A DNA stretch of 5,497 bases from Pseudomonadota bacterium (GTDB lineage: Bacteria > Pseudomonadota > Gammaproteobacteria > Pseudomonadales > UBA5518). The notes below the pieces were generated by a model. That model was not told the origin of the DNA. It saw only the letters and a list, made by a program, of their open reading frames with translations, and did not search any database. The position numbers and the translations under genes were made by a program. The stretch covers positions 1-5,497 of the forward strand of contig CAUJIL010000200.1 in NCBI GenBank assembly GCA_963204845.1, given 5' to 3'. Positions within the stretch are counted from its first letter, which is position 1. Every line of letters starts with the position of its first letter. Positions 4,987-5,497 of the stretch are shown here, piece after piece.

Positions 4987-5497
4987 ACGCGCTGCTCGAG
5001 GTGCACGGTCTCAGCGTGCGGTATCGCGGCGCGCGGCGCGACGCACCGGTGCGCGCGCTCGACGAGGTCTCGCTGTCGATCCGGGCCGGCAGCGTGTGCG
5101 GGCTGGTCGGGGAGAGCGGCTCGGGCAAGTCGACGCTGGGGCTGGCGATCGCCGGCCTGGTCGAGCCGGCGCACGGCGAGCTGCTGTTCGACGGCCAACC
5201 GCTGCCGCGGCGGCGCCGGCGCGCGGATTTCCTGCGCCAGGCGCGCGCGATCCAGATGGTGTTCCAGGATCCGGGCGGCTCGCTGAACCCGCGGCTCACG
5301 GTCGGCGAGATCCTCGCCGAACCGTTGCGGCTGCATCCCGACGCCGCGCCGGGCGCCCGCGCCGAGCGGGTGTCCGCGTGGCTGCGGCGCGTGGGGCTGC
5401 GCGCGCTTCGCGTCGGCGACGCCGCGTCGCTGACCTGGATCGCGCCGCGCGGCCTCATCACGGTGCTGCTGTTCCTGACCGCGGCGGAGACCGGTGC
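4983..5497 (+). CDS. Peptide/nickel-type ABC transporter ATPase 2 (OppF/DppF family), N-terminal part only, aberrant at its 3' end
   Basis: The frame opens in the ATGA shared with ATPase 1 and stays open to the window edge (171 complete codons). Residues 1-139 are a normal OppF/DppF N-terminus: LEVHGLSVRYRG (5-16), Walker A GESGSGKST (43-51) and Q-loop FQDPGGSLNPRLTVGEILAEP (94-114, with Gln95). WLRRVGL at 133-139 matches the helix ahead of the signature motif. At that point the family expects roughly 15-20 residues and then LSGGQ; instead the frame runs into a hydrophobic segment unlike any ABC ATPase (residues 140-171). Neither other forward frame over 5400-5497 restores an OppF sequence, so a simple frameshift does not explain it. 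As it stands the product would lack the signature, Walker B and H-loop and could not be a working ATPase. Either the gene is truly truncated and fused, or the window end is a chimeric assembly. The start and N-terminal assignment are secure. Confidence 0.85.
   Translation, partial: MNALLEVHGLSVRYRGARRDAPVRALDEVSLSIRAGSVCGLVGESGSGKSTLGLAIAGLVEPAHGELLFDGQPLPRRRRRADFLRQARAIQMVFQDPGGSLNPRLTVGEILAEPLRLHPDAAPGARAERVSAWLRRVGLRALRVGDAASLTWIAPRGLITVLLFLTAAETG
5400..5497 (+). other. Foreign segment fused in frame to ATPase 2, resembling a CPA1-type Na+/H+ antiporter
   Basis: Read in the ATPase 2 frame, this stretch gives TWIAPRGLITVLLFL (residues 151-165) preceded by RVGDAAS. The APRG-hydrophobic pattern resembles the conserved late transmembrane segment of NhaP/CPA1 sodium-proton antiporters, where an Arg after Ala-Pro or similar starts a helix. 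It is only about 32 codons long and runs off the edge, so the assignment is tentative. The exact junction is blurred because the DNA around 5380-5410 is a monotonous GC-rich sequence; it lies somewhere between about 5390 and 5415. The upstream part of an antiporter gene is absent. Confidence 0.45.

Overview
The window looks like chromosomal DNA from a high-GC (about 70% by eye) proteobacterium. The GC-rich third codon positions, clear Shine-Dalgarno site before sixA, SixA and CHAD proteins, and Opp/Dpp-type transporter all fit; I cannot name a genus. I see no rRNA, tRNA, CRISPR array, insertion sequence or transposase.

Left part (1-1591): a minus-strand CHAD-domain gene runs off the left edge. 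A short divergent intergenic region (424-492) follows, then a plus-strand SAM-dependent methyltransferase of the Methyltransf_24 type. That gene converges, with only 4 bases between, on a minus-strand sixA-type phosphohistidine phosphatase gene. The methyltransferase uses codons its neighbours avoid (ATA, AGG), which suggests it arrived separately between the CHAD and sixA genes.

Right part (1592-5497): a 103-base divergent intergenic region separates sixA from a peptide/nickel-type ABC importer operon. The order is permease 1 (OppB/DppB type), permease 2 (OppC/DppC type), ATPase 1 (OppD/DppD type) and ATPase 2 (OppF/DppF type). All three junctions are ATGA stop-start overlaps, so the proteins are probably translationally coupled and assembled as one heterotetrameric importer. 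No substrate-binding protein gene lies in the window, so the substrate cannot be read from it.

Three things stand out. Permease 2 is about 150 residues longer than usual and carries a fibronectin-III-like domain in its first periplasmic loop. The second ATPase stops resembling an ABC ATPase near residue 139 and continues in frame into a segment that looks like a membrane piece of a Na+/H+ antiporter, which means a rearrangement or an assembly chimera. The sixA/permease intergenic region holds two boxes, 17 bases apart, that read as a sigma-70-like promoter on both strands; on the permease side the predicted transcript would begin at the start codon itself.
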